Positions 1 to 9,914 of a stretch of 64,000 nt of DNA are shown here, in pieces; position 1 is the first letter of the stretch; every line of letters starts with the position of its first letter. Below the pieces are notes generated by a model. It ran no database searches, had not been told where the DNA came from, and saw nothing but the letters and a program-made list of their open reading frames with translations. This stretch comes from Isoetes taiwanensis. Its lineage: Eukaryota; Streptophyta; Lycopodiopsida; Isoetales; Isoetaceae. The stretch is taken from contig JAJEKV010000018.1 in the NCBI GenBank assembly GCA_021234155.1, positions 15,802,180 through 15,866,179 on the forward strand, in the 5' to 3' direction. Position numbers and translations under genes: made by a program.

Positions 1-359
1 AAAAAAAGATTCCATAATATAGCTATTATGTACATACTGAAAAAACGGTTATGTATTTGAAATGTGATACATCTCTTACTCTACATTTGGCCAAATGTAA
101 GACACCCTAGCTTTCTTTTACCCAACAAAGTAATTAAAAGTACTAACTCCTCAAGATTGGTTGGAAAAATGGAACACTAATACCTCCAACTCTCGTCCTC
201 TCAGAATGAAGAGATTGTCAATATTCTATCGACTAGGCTATTGGTGTGATATTATAATTGTACATTTGTTGTATTCAATGCACATTTTCAAGAATGTTGC
301 ACATTCTTTGTGAAGGCACTTGATAGGAGAGTGCGAGACATTAATGATTTCAAGGAACA
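1..359. other. Unassigned flank, AT-rich
   Basis: No long ORF or terminal-repeat signature is visible. Since the CACTA transposase relic begins just downstream on the plus strand, this stretch may be a more decayed upstream part of it, but I cannot align any motif here. Confidence 0.3.
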
Positions 360-1730
360 ACAAATAATGTCTCAGTTATGGCCCATCAAAAAAGACGGCA
401 AAACACCTCTTATTCGATAAGGTACATTGGTTTTGAAAAAATAAGAACTTATGCAAGTGAAAATTGTTATAAAAAAAATGCGCACGCCTAAGGGTTATGA
501 CGCGTCTCTAAAAAGGGCTTTTACAAATGAGGATAAAATATCTGGATTGAAGACACATGATTGGCACAAATTTTTATAGGTTATTGTTAGATCTTATTAT
601 ACTATGCATTTGGTTTTTATGCATGCAAACTAATATCCCATTTGTGTGGATGCAACATCTTCTATGGAAAATTGTCTTACACCATTCGTGCGTACAATCA
701 TTTATAGACTTGACAAGTTCTCTAGATTGATTGCATCAAAGGAAATTAACATCGAAGACATTCCTGCAATGGAAGTCAAAATTGTAGAGACTTTGTGTAT
801 GCTTGAGATGATTTTCCCCACCAGCTTCCTTGACCTACAAGTAAGTACAAGATACTTATAGATTATGACTTTGAAATATGAGAAGATTAATGTTTATATG
901 CTAGGTACATCTACTATTACATTTGTCACGAGAAATTATATTTGTTGGACCAGCTCCATCTAGGTGGATGTTCTTTTTGGGGCGATATATGAATGTCTTG
1001 AAAGGATTTGTGCGACAAAAAGCCCAAAGGTTGTATTGCTAGGACATTTGGTACAAGAGACATTATTTTTTCTTACTGAAGCTACAGCCTCAGTACACCC
1101 TAATGCATCTAGAATATGGAAAAGGGATATTGACGAAGAGCTAGAAGGTGAAGTGTTACAAGGATTAGATAAGGAAGGTCGAAAGCTAAGTGATGAAGAA
1201 TTTGTCTTCTATCAATAGGTTTGTCATTAACAATACTAAAAGCCTTGGACGATGGCATGGATTATATGAGAAGGCTCATGATGAAATGAAAAAGGCTAGA
1301 GAAGCATATGCACGGGAAAACAGAGTATCTCGAAGAGGAAGATTAAGATATACAGATGATTTAGAGGATTTATCTTCATCGATGCCAAATTGGTGGTTAG
1401 TTCAAGATATCCACCGATGGCTTCAACATTGCTTTAGGTTGTGAGAGGAAGGTAACATTCCTATTATAGAGATTTCAGTCTTATTTATATTTTAGAGATA
1501 TCAATCTAATATATATGTTGTTGGAAACTATGAGCAATGTTTTCCAATCTGTATTTTATTTCCAAATTATGACTAATGTTTCTTATTCTCACTTGCAGAT
1601 AAGATATCATTCTTCAATCTGGGCATATGGCCAGCACTTTCGTATTGAGGAAGTTGACAAAGGTCGTGTCACTTTTGACTCTGGAATAATCGCTTATTTT
1701 CTTCAAAGGAGTCAATGTAGTGTGAGGGGG
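360..1730 (+). pseudogene. Decayed CACTA (En/Spm) TNP2-type transposase, DUF4218 region
   Basis: Conceptual translation gives successive blocks of the C-terminal half of plant CACTA transposases. From 481 it reads TPKGYDASLKRAF then SGLKTHDWHKF, matching the family's 'PxGYSSN...LxGLKSHDCH' block. At 646-840 it reads VETLCMLEMIFPTSFLDL. After a probable intron (gtaagt at 841 to ag near 902) comes VHLLLHL...FVGPAPSRWMF, the DUF4218 signature. Further blocks (RFVINNTKSLGRWHGLY near 1210; YHSSIWAYGQHFRIEEVDKGRVTFDSG near 1610) follow in shifted frames. Stops at about 578 and 631 and several frame changes show that it is dead. The catalytic N-terminal half lies outside the window or is lost. The family is DNA cut-and-paste transposase acting on CACTA ends. 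Assignment rests on remembered family motifs, not a search. Confidence 0.75.
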
Positions 1731-1889
1731 TTTTTTTTTTTTTTTTTTTGGGGGCATTGTACAAGTTCAACAATCAAAGCTCAAGCTCACAGGTCAAGGG
1801 CACAGAATCAAGTCAGTAATCAAAGCAATTTCAAGGAATTTGCCTCAAAAACATCTTTTTTTAGGCAAGGAGGGTAAATCCAAACATAT

Positions 1890-2405
1890 TCTGAAAAATT
1901 CGGCAGTCTTGAGAGATCCACTCGTCAATTCTCGCGTCCAAAAGCCCTCGAAAATTCTTTGAACATGATTTCTTCTTCTTAATCCCTGTTTTTGGCCTGT
2001 TTTTGGCAAATCCGGCCCATAACTTTGTCTTTTAGCTTCGCGTTTAAGAGTTCTTGGCTTAGAATAGGTAGATTCGGGTCTGCTTTGCTATGATTAGGTG
2101 GTTGAATCGTGATAAAAGGCCGGATCTTGGCATGACAGAAATGGCTTCTTGAGGATTCTTGCAACAATATCCCACAAACATTTTCGAAGCAAGCAGCTCG
2201 GGTATAAAAGGTACAGTCTGACGTGGCTTGTAACAATTGCGTGCTGTCTCCCCGTGATGTCTGGCCCATTGCCAGCTTACATGCCTGGAGGCACCACGTG
2301 GCGGGGGGAGACTGGATGGGATGAGTGACTAGGCCGCGGGGCGGGGGGGGGGGTAGATTTAGGAATTTAAAAAAAAAAACTTGGCACGAATCCCAAGAAC
2401 TCAAA
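1890..2405. repeat. Dispersed noncoding repeat R1, copy 1
   Basis: This block is recognisably homologous to 20120..20645. Shared landmarks in the same order are a 'tttagcttc' stretch, 'gaatcttggcat'-like sequence, 'acaatatcccaca', a TATA-like 'ggtataaaagg' (2198) or 'ggtatataag', a 'ccacgtggc' G-box-like word, 'ggggagactgg', and a G-run followed by 'tagattt/ataggaattt'. Neither copy has a conserved reading frame. A TATA-like box and a G-box-like word could mean a promoter-bearing LTR or UTR, but no TG...CA ends or target duplication were found. The 141-codon minus-strand frame across it is not conserved in copy 2. Confidence 0.55.
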
Positions 2406-2409
2406 AATG

Positions 2410-3490
2410 AAGGTCAAAATGAGGTCTTTTTCATAAATTCTTTTTTCCACAAGGAATCTTTTTTGATGCTCTAAATCTTTTTGCAAAAAAAGAGCATTTG
2501 ACTTTTTGGCTCAAAATCGAGGTCAAATTTGATGATGTGGCAAGTTGTTGGGGTGATTTGGCAAATGAATGATGACATGGCATTATGGGGTGATGATGTG
2601 TCAAGCAATGTGGCAAAATGACTTTTTCTAGTCAAAACTTTTTATGAAGTGGAGATGATGTGGATGACATGTGTGTGATGATGTGGAAGCACTTAGTGAT
2701 GATGTGGCACCATGGCATGATGACATGTCACCTTAAGTATCAAAATGACTTTTCTTAGGTCAAGTATTTTGAAAGAAGAGTTTTATGGTAAGTGACATGT
2801 GTAAGATGACATGGCATGCTTGGGCGATGATGTGGATGGTACATGGCATCTTTTGATGATGATGTGGACAATTTGGCACTAGTGCACATAACTATGGATT
2901 TTTATGCAACATCTTGGACACTTTACTTCTCCATGCTTGTTTGAGGGAAATGTGCACTTTCTCTCTCTAGCTTAACTTTTAGAGAGAGAAGATGATCTGA
3001 GACCATAGAAGTAGCCAAATTGTGTGGAATTTTTTGCTTTTTTAAATGTGATGGATGTGTGGTGGGTGTGTGGTGTATGAATGGTGTGTTTTGACTAGAA
3101 AAAAAGACTATTTGCCAACTTTGGCTAGGGGAAATGATGGTAAGGAAAGAAAACATGGATTATAAGGCAAGCTTAATGTTTATGGATGGAATTGAGGTGG
3201 TAAGCTCATGTAAGAAGTCTTGTGAAATAGAACTCATGCCAAAATGATTTGAAACTAGCCATATACCAAGGAATTTTTGAGGGGTTTTCCAAACTTCATT
3301 CTTGAGGGGTCTTCTAATCTTCAAACTCACCTATGCTTGCTTGAATCTTCTCCTCCTTGCCATGCTTGTAGGATATCCAATGAATTTCCTTCCTATGGTT
3401 CTTCAACGATGTGTCTACTTTGTGATCTTCGAGGATGTGAGTCTTCATATTTATAGCACTTGCACACATGTTTTAGACAATAGTTAGACA
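2410..3490. repeat. Dispersed repeat R2, copy 1 (GATGATGTGG-rich)
   Basis: A diverged relative of 27580..28640 and 51860..52935. It begins with a 'caaggaatctttttt.atgctct' landmark, then a 'tttttgcaaa' stretch, then about 400 bp of degenerate GATGATGTGGCA / ATGACATGGCA words, then 'ttttctagtcaaaactt', and ends in a TTCAA/CTTCTC-rich part (3290-3450). No frame is shared by the three copies. It lies beside the gypsy relic on the other strand and could be an LTR or UTR, but no ends were identified. Confidence 0.6.
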
Positions 3491-3519
3491 AAGATGTGTA
3501 GTTTGTGTGCATAGCTCTT

Positions 3520-4370
3520 CTATGCTGCCAAAATGTGGCAGCACATGCCCATCTACATATCTTAGCTTTGGGCTGATTTTTGGCAAATAGAAGAGACATG
3601 GGATTTTGTTTCATGAAGACTTGAGTGTGGCTACTTTGGATAAGATGTCCTTGTCTATCAATCAGGAACATGAGGGCTGCTGCATTGTTTTCAAGTCTGG
3701 AATATCTCATTTCAGTGTCAGACCAGATCTTGCTTGCATGTAACAATTCTATCTTCTTGGAGCAATGCTAATCCTATAGCTCTCTTAGTGACACTTGTGT
3801 AAAATTGGAAAGGCTTTTGAGGATCAGGAGATTTCAGCAAAGTAGAACTAGATATGGCATCTATAATTGTCTCATAAGCCTCTTGACAAATTTCAGTCCA
3901 TTCTATCAATATGTGCTTGCTCTCATTCTTTGTGAACTTCCCAACCTTGGCAAGGTCAGAAATAGGGCTGATAATATGTGAGAGATGAGGTACATACATC
4001 CTTAGAAAACTCACCATTCCCAAGAAGCTTTTCACTTGTTTGAGGGTCTTTGGTGGAGTAAGTTTCTTCAAGGCCTCCACCTTGTTTTCAGCAACTTGAA
4101 TGCCCTTAGTTGACACCTCATGTTCCAACAAGTCTCCTTTAGAGCATAAGAATATACATTTCTTGGGATTCAAGCTCACTCCTCCTTTCCTATACATAGA
4201 GTACACTTTTGTAAGATAATCAAAGTGATCTTTTATGGAAGAGCCTAAATATAGATCATCTAAAAATACTCTAAACAAAGAAGAAGGCATGTCTTTGAAT
4301 ATGGTATCCATTGCTCTTTGAAATGTTGCTGAAGCATTCATTTTTTTAATGGCATTTGAAGTTGGAACAG
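3520..4370 (-). pseudogene. Ty3/gypsy reverse transcriptase-RNase H relic
   Basis: On the minus strand the open frame 4392..3718 contains NASATFQRAMDTIF (RT block after the usual MPFGL), VFLDDLYLGS (the YVDD-box equivalent with F-L-D-D), then NPKKCIFLCS and VKSFLGMVSFLRMYVP, the order expected at the end of a gypsy RT. RNase H begins near residue 190. The reading then continues in another frame (3746..3393) with an 'ENNAAALMFLIDRQGHL' block and KNQPKAKICRWACAATF, matching the family's 'NKPxxSGRxARW' region, so a frameshift sits near 3735. The N-terminal part of RT and the downstream integrase are missing. It once copied retrotransposon RNA into DNA; it is now non-functional. Confidence 0.8.
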
Positions 4371-4392
4371 GTCCAGATGTGGAATAGAGCAT

Positions 4393-4689
4393 TTTGCATA
4401 TCAGAGCTGCAACTGCAACATATGTCTCAACATTACCAATTGCTGCTTTTGCTGGCAGTTTTGCAGAAGATAATGCTAGACTTCTCTGACTGCATTTCTA
4501 GAGCATAGCCCCTTAATGCATACCTACTGGACACACTACCTGGAAAATGAAAATCTAAAATGATTCCAGCACCTCAGGCTGCTTTGGGGTGGAACGATCC
4601 ATTATGAATGTACATCAGATAATTAGCTGGTTAATTATTAGAGATTGAGTGATGTGCCTTTCTATATTATATCATGTCTCTATTTCCAA
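4393..4689. other. Unassigned sequence
   Basis: It continues upstream of the gypsy RT relic on the minus strand but no RT block can be read in any frame, so the element was broken or replaced here. Nothing else recognised. Confidence 0.25.
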
Positions 4690-5510
4690 CCAGTCGTGCC
4701 ATTAACCACCAAGTTCTAATATGAAGCATGCATCTCTATGACATAATGAAGATGTGTAACCTTGCATTGCTTCTCCAAGTTCTCGCATGCTTCTCTAGGT
4801 TCTCGCAAGATGGATCAAGATCTGCCCAACAACATGGTGCTACTATAATAGTATACTTATGACAGTTTATAACAGTATACTTATATTTTGTAGATAAATC
4901 CTCTTTAGTTTAACCTGAAGTCAAGATGTAAAACTTTAAAGCTATAAAAATGCTTGTAAGTGTGACACTACTGCTGGTAGTGAATGATGAACATCACAAC
5001 ACAGTACATAACTGTTCTCTGCAGATTTGCATTAGCAACTTTGAACCATGTGAGCAAGATTGTTTAAGATGAAGCCCTATATATTTGTTACATATTTGGC
5101 TCAGAAAATCACCAAATCCAAATATGAAGCATGCATATATGAACCACCAAATCCTAATATGAAGTATGCATCTATGATATAATGAAGCTGTGGATAACCT
5201 TGCCTTGCTTCTCCAAGTTCTTGCATGCTTTAAAAATGTTTGTAGTGCAAAAATTAGAGATTAGACTTTGAATATTAGATATTAGAAATTAATATGCAGT
5301 ATGCAGTATGGATCAAGATCCAGCAAACAACATGGATAAATCTAGGGCAGTGTATGGATCATACTACACCTCTTTAGTTTAACCCAGAGCCAAGATGTAC
5401 TTAAACTTTAAAAGCTTTTAAAATGCGTGTAAATGTGATGCTACTGGCAGTGAATGATGAACATCACAACCCAGTAAAAAAACTGTTCTCTGCAGATTCT
5501 ACTGCCCTAT
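4690..5510. repeat. Diverged direct tandem duplication, unit about 440-475 bp
   Basis: Two adjacent units share landmarks in order: 'aaccaccaa.t.ctaatatgaag' (about 4705 and 5144), 'cttgc.ttgcttctccaagttct' , 'atggatcaagatc', 'acaacatgg', 'aaactttaaa' (4932 and 5403), and 'gaatgatgaacatcacaac' followed by 'actgttctctgcagatt' (about 4982 and 5452). The units differ by substitutions and indels of tens of bases. No coding content is seen. Confidence 0.7.
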
Positions 5511-5828
5511 TCCATGGGCACTTACTGCTCCAATGCATATCTGCACTTTTGATGATGGCACATAGACTAGAATATTGTATATTTTGGGTAAGCTGATGAT
5601 CCATTGGCAATAACAATTGGATAGTTTCAAAATATGAAGAAAAAATAGAGTTGTTGTTGTCCATGGACTGGAATCCAAGATCATAATGTGTTTTTGGTTA
5701 AAATAAGGCATGCAATTATCTAAGGATAATTTGTTGTGTCCTTTGCACTTGGTATCTTTAGTTCCGCTCCAAACAATTGTTTGGTTTGGAATTTATAACA
5801 GGGGAGCCATGTAGATAATATCTGATAT
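5511..5828. other. Unassigned sequence before the CACTA end
   Basis: Short overlapping minus-strand frames (5464-5711) have no recognisable motif. No element terminus other than the CACTA end at 5829 is seen. Confidence 0.25.
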
Positions 5829-5836
5829 CACTACAA
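5829..5836 (+). repeat. CACTA 5' terminal inverted repeat
   Basis: CACTACAA here is the exact reverse complement of TTGTAGTG at 39726..39733 and 63952..63959. Preceding bases are TAT; the usual 3-bp target duplication cannot be tested because the matching 3' end of this copy is missing. Confidence 0.75.
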
Positions 5837-5845
5837 GGGATCGTC

Positions 5846-6350
5846 ATGGCTAAACGATATTATGCCATCGTTCAACGACGACAAGACGTCGTTAAAAGGC
5901 GCAGGCGTCGTTCAACGACGACAACAGGGTATGATATGTCATGTTTCTCACGTGGCATGCCGATGTCGCCAGGCTGTGGGCCTGCGTATCATGCCATATG
6001 GAAAGAACGTCATTTAACGACATTCAAGACATCTAACGTGTCCTGCATGCTGCCGTGGCATGGCGACACGCCAGGCTGGCAGGCCTATGTGTCATGTCAC
6101 ATGGACACGACGTCATTTAACGACATCCAGGACATCTGATGTGTCCGATGTGCTGCCTTAGCATGCTGACATGCCAGGTTGGCAGGCCTGCGTGTCATAC
6201 CACGTGGCCACGATGTCGATAGAGGACGTTTTGTGGATTTGACATGGCAAAGTCGGCCGTGTGGCATGCTGGTATGCAGGGCTGGCAGGCTGCCGTGTCA
6301 GCTCCTATGGATATGACATCGTTAAATGACGTCGTAACATCGATAAACAA
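5846..6350 (+). repeat. CACTA 5' subterminal repeat region
   Basis: Contains repeated near-palindromic words such as cgttcaacgacgac (5869 and 5909), gtcatttaacgacat (two copies near 6009 and 6110) and cgttaaatgacgtcgt (6320), interspersed with a recurring 'gccaggctggcaggc' word. In CACTA elements arrays of short subterminal motifs are the binding sites of the TNPA-type accessory protein; that role is inferred from the family. Confidence 0.7.
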
Positions 6351-6660
6351 TGAACAGTTTTGGCGGGAATGATTTGCATTATTTATCTTCATTCGTCCAT
6401 TTCCTACTGAGTTTTTAGCACCCGAGTGAGTTTTCTCCTTTATAAAGTAAGATCTTGCAATTAGGATGTCCTTGCCATCAATTTCTCGTAGTTCTCGATT
6501 AAAGCAAGAAGTTCTTTGATTTTTCTAAGTTGTTTTTGTTGAAATTTGTTGTTTAGACTTAAGCACCTTTAAAGGTACAAAATGTGAGGGATGCATAATC
6601 AAGGTACTGGTCGGCTCCTTTAAAGGTACAAAATGTGAGGGATGCATAATCAAGGTACTG

Positions 6661-6687
6661 GTCGGCTCCATCGCGAATGGAGAGGAC
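6661..6687 (+). repeat. 27-nt hairpin repeat h1 in CACTA 5' region
   Basis: Stem arms CTCCAT and ATGGAG around loop CGCGA, closed by outer GTC/GAC. Same architecture as the hairpins at 28904..29269 but with a compensated base pair. Confidence 0.65.
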
Positions 6688-6769
6688 TATATGTATCGGG
6701 TTCAGGCACGCCTCAATGAGGTTTCTAAATAAATTAAAATGTGTGAAGGGTAGCGTGATCAAGGTACTA

Positions 6770-6796
6770 GTTGGCTCCATCTTGAATGGAGAGGAC
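6770..6796 (+). repeat. 27-nt hairpin repeat h2 in CACTA 5' region
   Basis: Stem arms CTCCAT and ATGGAG around loop CTTGA, with the right outer GAC. About 109 bp after h1. A partial duplicate of the h1 upstream flank ('gtgagggatgcataatc') occurs at 6577 and 6636. Confidence 0.65.
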
Positions 6797-7021
6797 TAGA
6801 TGTATTGGGTTTAACCCTGTGAAAGCCTCTGTGAGGCGAGATTGGTTCGGATATAGCTCGCCACCAACGCCACCTCCACCATTGTGTGGATTTGGTATGG
6901 ATTATTTTCTAGGATAAGATGTAAATTAGCCATTTATTTCTAATATTCTAGTAAATGTTTTTTACGTATAGCGTGTAAATGCAGCATATTCCTTTTTTTC
7001 ATATGCGTAGTGTTCATCCTT

Positions 7022-7261
7022 ATGGCTGCAGGCGGGTCTTCTTCTAGAAGAAGGAACCGTGAGGAACAAGAGCATGATGAAGAGCAGGGAACTCAGACAT
7101 ATCATCAAGGCACCTTCCTGAAGTCCTGTGGAATGAATTTTAGCGGGTCTTCTTCTAGAAGAAGGAACCGTGAGGAACGAGAGCATGACAAAGAGCAGGG
7201 AACTCAGACATATCATCAAGGCACCTTCCTGAAGTCCTGTGGAATGAATTTTATAGCATGA
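7022..7261 (+). pseudogene. CACTA-encoded ORF, first exon, with 37-residue tandem duplication
   Basis: The ATG at 7022 opens a 79-codon hydrophilic frame starting MAAGGSSSRRRNREE. It consists of two tandem copies of a 111-bp unit (7032..7142 and 7143..7253), each encoding GSSSRRRNREE...EQGTQTYHQGTFLKSCGMNF, differing at about three bases. In the homologous fragment at 41.55 kb only one unit is seen, so the duplication is specific to this copy. After the second unit the frame ends TGA, while the homologous continuation (WNEF...MMTPEE) is in another frame, so the copy is frameshifted. The basic Ser/Arg-rich N terminus would fit a nuclear DNA-binding TNPA-like protein; that function is inference. 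Confidence 0.6.
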
Positions 7262-7722
7262 TGACGCCCGAAGAATGAGAGGTTGTGGCAAGAGTCGTTC
7301 AATGAAGTAGGACGAGGAACGAATTTGAACCCGCTTGGCGTAGCTTATATACTCCTTCGAAATATCTTAGGCCCATTCCCGAGGAGGATGAGATAGTACC
7401 TCGACGAAAGAGAACCGATCGTCGTTCACGTTCACGTGGTCATTTTTCCTCTTCAAGCTCTGTTAAAGATCGTGCATCACGTCCACGTCCACATTTCTTT
7501 GAGTTGAAGTGAGTTCGTCTTGAATTATATCATTTTCTGTCCACTAACACATATTCATATGTCTTAACCTTGAAGTCACTCTCTTATATGTTGTGTAGTT
7601 CTTTCACGAATATGCCACGCACGACCACTGAAGATGGCAAGCTGTTTTGGTCTCGGGTCAAAATTAGGCTCCTTTGTTCTTCGTGATGACCACCATCATA
7701 CTCATGTTTGATTTACATTTTG
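7262..7722 (+). pseudogene. CACTA accessory ORF, exon 1 end and exon 2 remnant
   Basis: Homologous to 61727..62330. Exon 1 encodes an RPIPEEDEIVPRRKR-like block and a Ser/Arg-rich part, then ends 'gag ttg aa|gtgagttc' (7510). The intron ends 'gttgtgtag' (7599), and exon 2 starts with an in-phase N-S-F-T-N-M-P-R-T-T-T-E-D-G-K-L-F-W block. Donor and acceptor phases agree with the 61.7-kb copy, which supports the intron. A stop within exon 1 (near 7277) and loss of most of exon 2 make it non-functional. Confidence 0.6.
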
Positions 7723-8089
7723 CTCTGACAGTTTTTCTGACGCATAACCCTCATCCTCTTGTAGTGGTAGAAGACAATAAGGGGACAACACTGCTTACTC
7801 GATATACTTGTGATTGATGCAGACTGTGAAATTTGACACTCTTGCGATGCCATACTTGCGGGGAAGGGTTTCATAACGTTCACAGACCCTGATGATATGC
7901 AGGGGGGGCTTGGAGGCTAGAAGGGGAAGTAATAAACCTGGGGGATTCAACAACAGCAACGACACACGTTTCCGCCTTTGCTGTGGTGCAAAGTTTTTGT
8001 CGGCAAATCATACCAAATACATAAGTTGCCTGATGTTACAGTGTGCCAAAATGCGGCCCTTAGCCACCATTATTATTAGCCTTGCTTCC
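7723..8089. other. Unassigned sequence
   Basis: Between the end of CACTA similarity and the minus-strand LINE relic. A 67-codon plus frame (7892-8095) is antisense to the LINE relic's downstream region and has no motif. Parts may be more decayed LINE 3' sequence. Confidence 0.25.
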
Positions 8090-8600
8090 AATTGATTGAT
8101 GTAGAAGCCAAAGAGTGTAGGGGATAGAGGACAGCCCTGACGTACTCCAATGTTGCTATTTATTTGGTGCCTGATGCCGCAAATTTAGTGAACGTCCTTA
8201 TATAGAGCCTATAAATTGCATTTTTAAGATCTTGTAACACCCCAAGCACTTGCAGTCTTATCAAAGAAGCTGATGAAGTACTGGATCAAAGGCAGAAGTG
8301 AAATCCACAAAGCATAAATGGAGGTTCTGTTGCAAGCTTAAATGCAATGTGAAAGCATGCTTGTCCAACATCACATATACCAGTATGTTCTGCCTAGGTT
8401 GTCAACTTCTTCTCAACAATACTGGCTAAAAGAGCTTAGAAAATATCGGACTGACCAAGATCATGCAATAAACAGAAGGGTTATCCTATTGCATGCTTGT
8501 GAATGGGGACCACCTTCCTAATAGCTCAAGTTTCTGGCAATCCTTTATGCAAAGCTTGATTCAAAAGAGCAGTAATAATTGAAAGCAATAATAGATCCCC
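8090..8600 (-). pseudogene. LINE (L1/RTE-like) reverse transcriptase relic
   Basis: Reading the minus strand, fragments of a non-LTR RT appear in order: LPET.AIRKVVPIHKHA (8535-8490, the 'xxVPIxKxG' block), a CFVDFTSAFDP block (about 8325-8285, equivalent to 'xFxDxxKAFD'), and GVRQGCPLSPTLFGFYI (8148-8098), a hallmark non-LTR RT motif. Frames change between blocks and stops occur, and the YADD block cannot be found, so it is a dead fragment. It differs from the LINE at 20.9-27.2 kb, whose equivalent motif is much altered, so it represents another family. Confidence 0.75.
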
Positions 8601-9420
8601 AATGCCCAAAAAAAGGAAAGACTACATGTGTTTGTATATTAAGACAACCTAAAATCTTTATATATGTTTAGAAAAGGCATTCTCCATAACCACGCGTGAA
8701 GTATACAACCATAAAGTCTAATTATTGAATTTACAAATGAATGAGCCATCCCACCCATGTCTAATGCTTTTCAAATAAGGTGAAATATAAGGTGAATGCA
8801 ATATAAGGTGAATGGAAGCATGATTGGCAGAGCTATATTTTTGTATGCCCATCTTATAGACTAGTTGATCTCTACTAGTTGACCGCTATTAGTGGAGGTT
8901 CGAATGCTCCCCCTTGCATACCAGAGCTTTACTTTGCAATGCAAATGGAAGGCTTATGTCTCCTGGAAATTGCCACTAAAACGTGCAGCTGATTCTATCC
9001 AAATAGGAATGAAGTTCTGTCAAAACAAGCAAGTTAAAAGGAAGAAGAGGGTAATAGGAATTTGTTTGTCTCCCTGAACAATAAAAATTGAGACATGGGA
9101 AGAGCTTAATAGTTCTATGGATATTCAAAAGCAGATACTGTCGGTTGTGCTGGCAGCGTGCTGCTGCAAACTGATTGATATAAAAGAACAAATGCATCCA
9201 ACAATATTTTTTTCCCAACTTGAGAAACGATGCTGATGATTAGGCCTTTTTTTCTGCAAATTTGGCGACACCTTTGCCTGACAGCCACCTCTAATTATCA
9301 GAATACAGTGAAGGCTTGTCGTATATTTCTTAAGTATTTGGGAATTGCATGTGCTTAATCTGATGCTGGCCATAACCCACATGCTCTTATATCTTATTCA
9401 ATTATTTGTTTACAATATAA
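8601..9420. other. Unassigned sequence
   Basis: Overlapping short frames on both strands (8892-9382) show no motif. Probably older decayed repeats or intergenic DNA. Confidence 0.25.
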
Positions 9421-9426
9421 CTCGTC

Positions 9427-9434
9427 TATATAAG
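9427..9434 (+). promoter_or_regulatory. Candidate TATA box for the ORF at 9483
   Basis: TATATAAG lies about 50 bp before the first ATG of the 143-codon ORF. Spacing leaves room for a transcription start and a very short leader. Such words are common in AT-rich plant DNA, so this is weak. Confidence 0.3.
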
Positions 9435-9482
9435 AGCAATGTATGAATCATATACCAGATCTCAAGTTTTGCTCAAATCAGA

Positions 9483-9914
9483 ATGATGGACGAGCATTTC
9501 ATCAACATTGGTATTGCCGGACATGGATCCACACTTTCAATGTGTGAGGAAATGTATTTTGATTTGTGTTTAGATAGGCAAGAATTCGGGGGAGCTGCTG
9601 AATTTAACAGAATTGCTGGCCCCTCTCAAAACGGCAGCACAAAGAAGCATTTGAAATGGAAGAGGTGGTTTTTAGGGGCAGCCCAAAAAGGCGAAGCAAG
9701 CCCACATGAGAGGCTAGATAAAATATGGAACTGCAAATCAACACCAAAAAGAAAAATTTGGATGGCTTTGAAGAAAGCCACAAGTCTGGGGCTTGCAAGC
9801 TGTGTGGCTGGATCTAATAGAGTCTCTCCCGCTTCTGCTTCTTCTCTTTCAAAAGCAGAGAGTGGTGTAGAAGGGGCAATTGCCCATTGCAACCTTTCTC
9901 ATGCCCTCTGCTAA
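9483..9914 (+). CDS. Hypothetical protein, 143 aa
   Basis: The longest frame in the window not attributable to a transposable element. It starts at ATG 9483 (a second ATG follows at once) and ends at TAA. I do not recognise the protein. The first half is mixed and mildly acidic; the middle is basic (KKHLKWKRWF, KSTPKRKIWMALKKA); the C-terminal part is Ser/Ala-rich with four cysteines overall after residue 110. There is no signal peptide, transmembrane segment or catalytic motif. A TATA-like word sits 50 bp upstream; about 290 bp downstream 'aataaaa' (10205) could serve as a polyadenylation signal. It may be a small gene, an exon, or a chance ORF. An 88-codon antisense frame over the same bases weakens the case. 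Confidence 0.35.
   Translation: MMDEHFINIGIAGHGSTLSMCEEMYFDLCLDRQEFGGAAEFNRIAGPSQNGSTKKHLKWKRWFLGAAQKGEASPHERLDKIWNCKSTPKRKIWMALKKATSLGLASCVAGSNRVSPASASSLSKAESGVEGAIAHCNLSHALC

Larger units (their letters stand above)
5829..7722 (+). mobile_element. CACTA element fragment 1 (5' end preserved)
   Basis: It begins CACTACAAGGG at 5829, the terminal motif that names the CACTA superfamily, and is followed by about 500 bp rich in copies of a short palindromic word of the type GTCGTTNAACGAC. Then come two hairpin repeats (6661, 6770), an ORF start (7022) and two exon-like blocks homologous to those at 37.5-38.1 kb, 41.4-42.0 kb and 61.7-62.4 kb. Similarity stops near 7722 within what is an intron in the other copies ('catgtttgattta.attttgc'), so the 3' half is lost. 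Compared with the copy at 61.7 kb it also lacks roughly 190 bp of the second exon (after about 7657). Confidence 0.8.

Noticed and set aside
1979-2404. 141-codon minus-strand ORF
   Set aside because: Falls in noncoding repeat R1; the homologous copy at 20.1 kb does not keep the frame.
5236-5247. TTTGTAGTG as another CACTA 3' end
   Set aside because: It lies inside a diverged tandem duplication, with no subterminal repeats before it.
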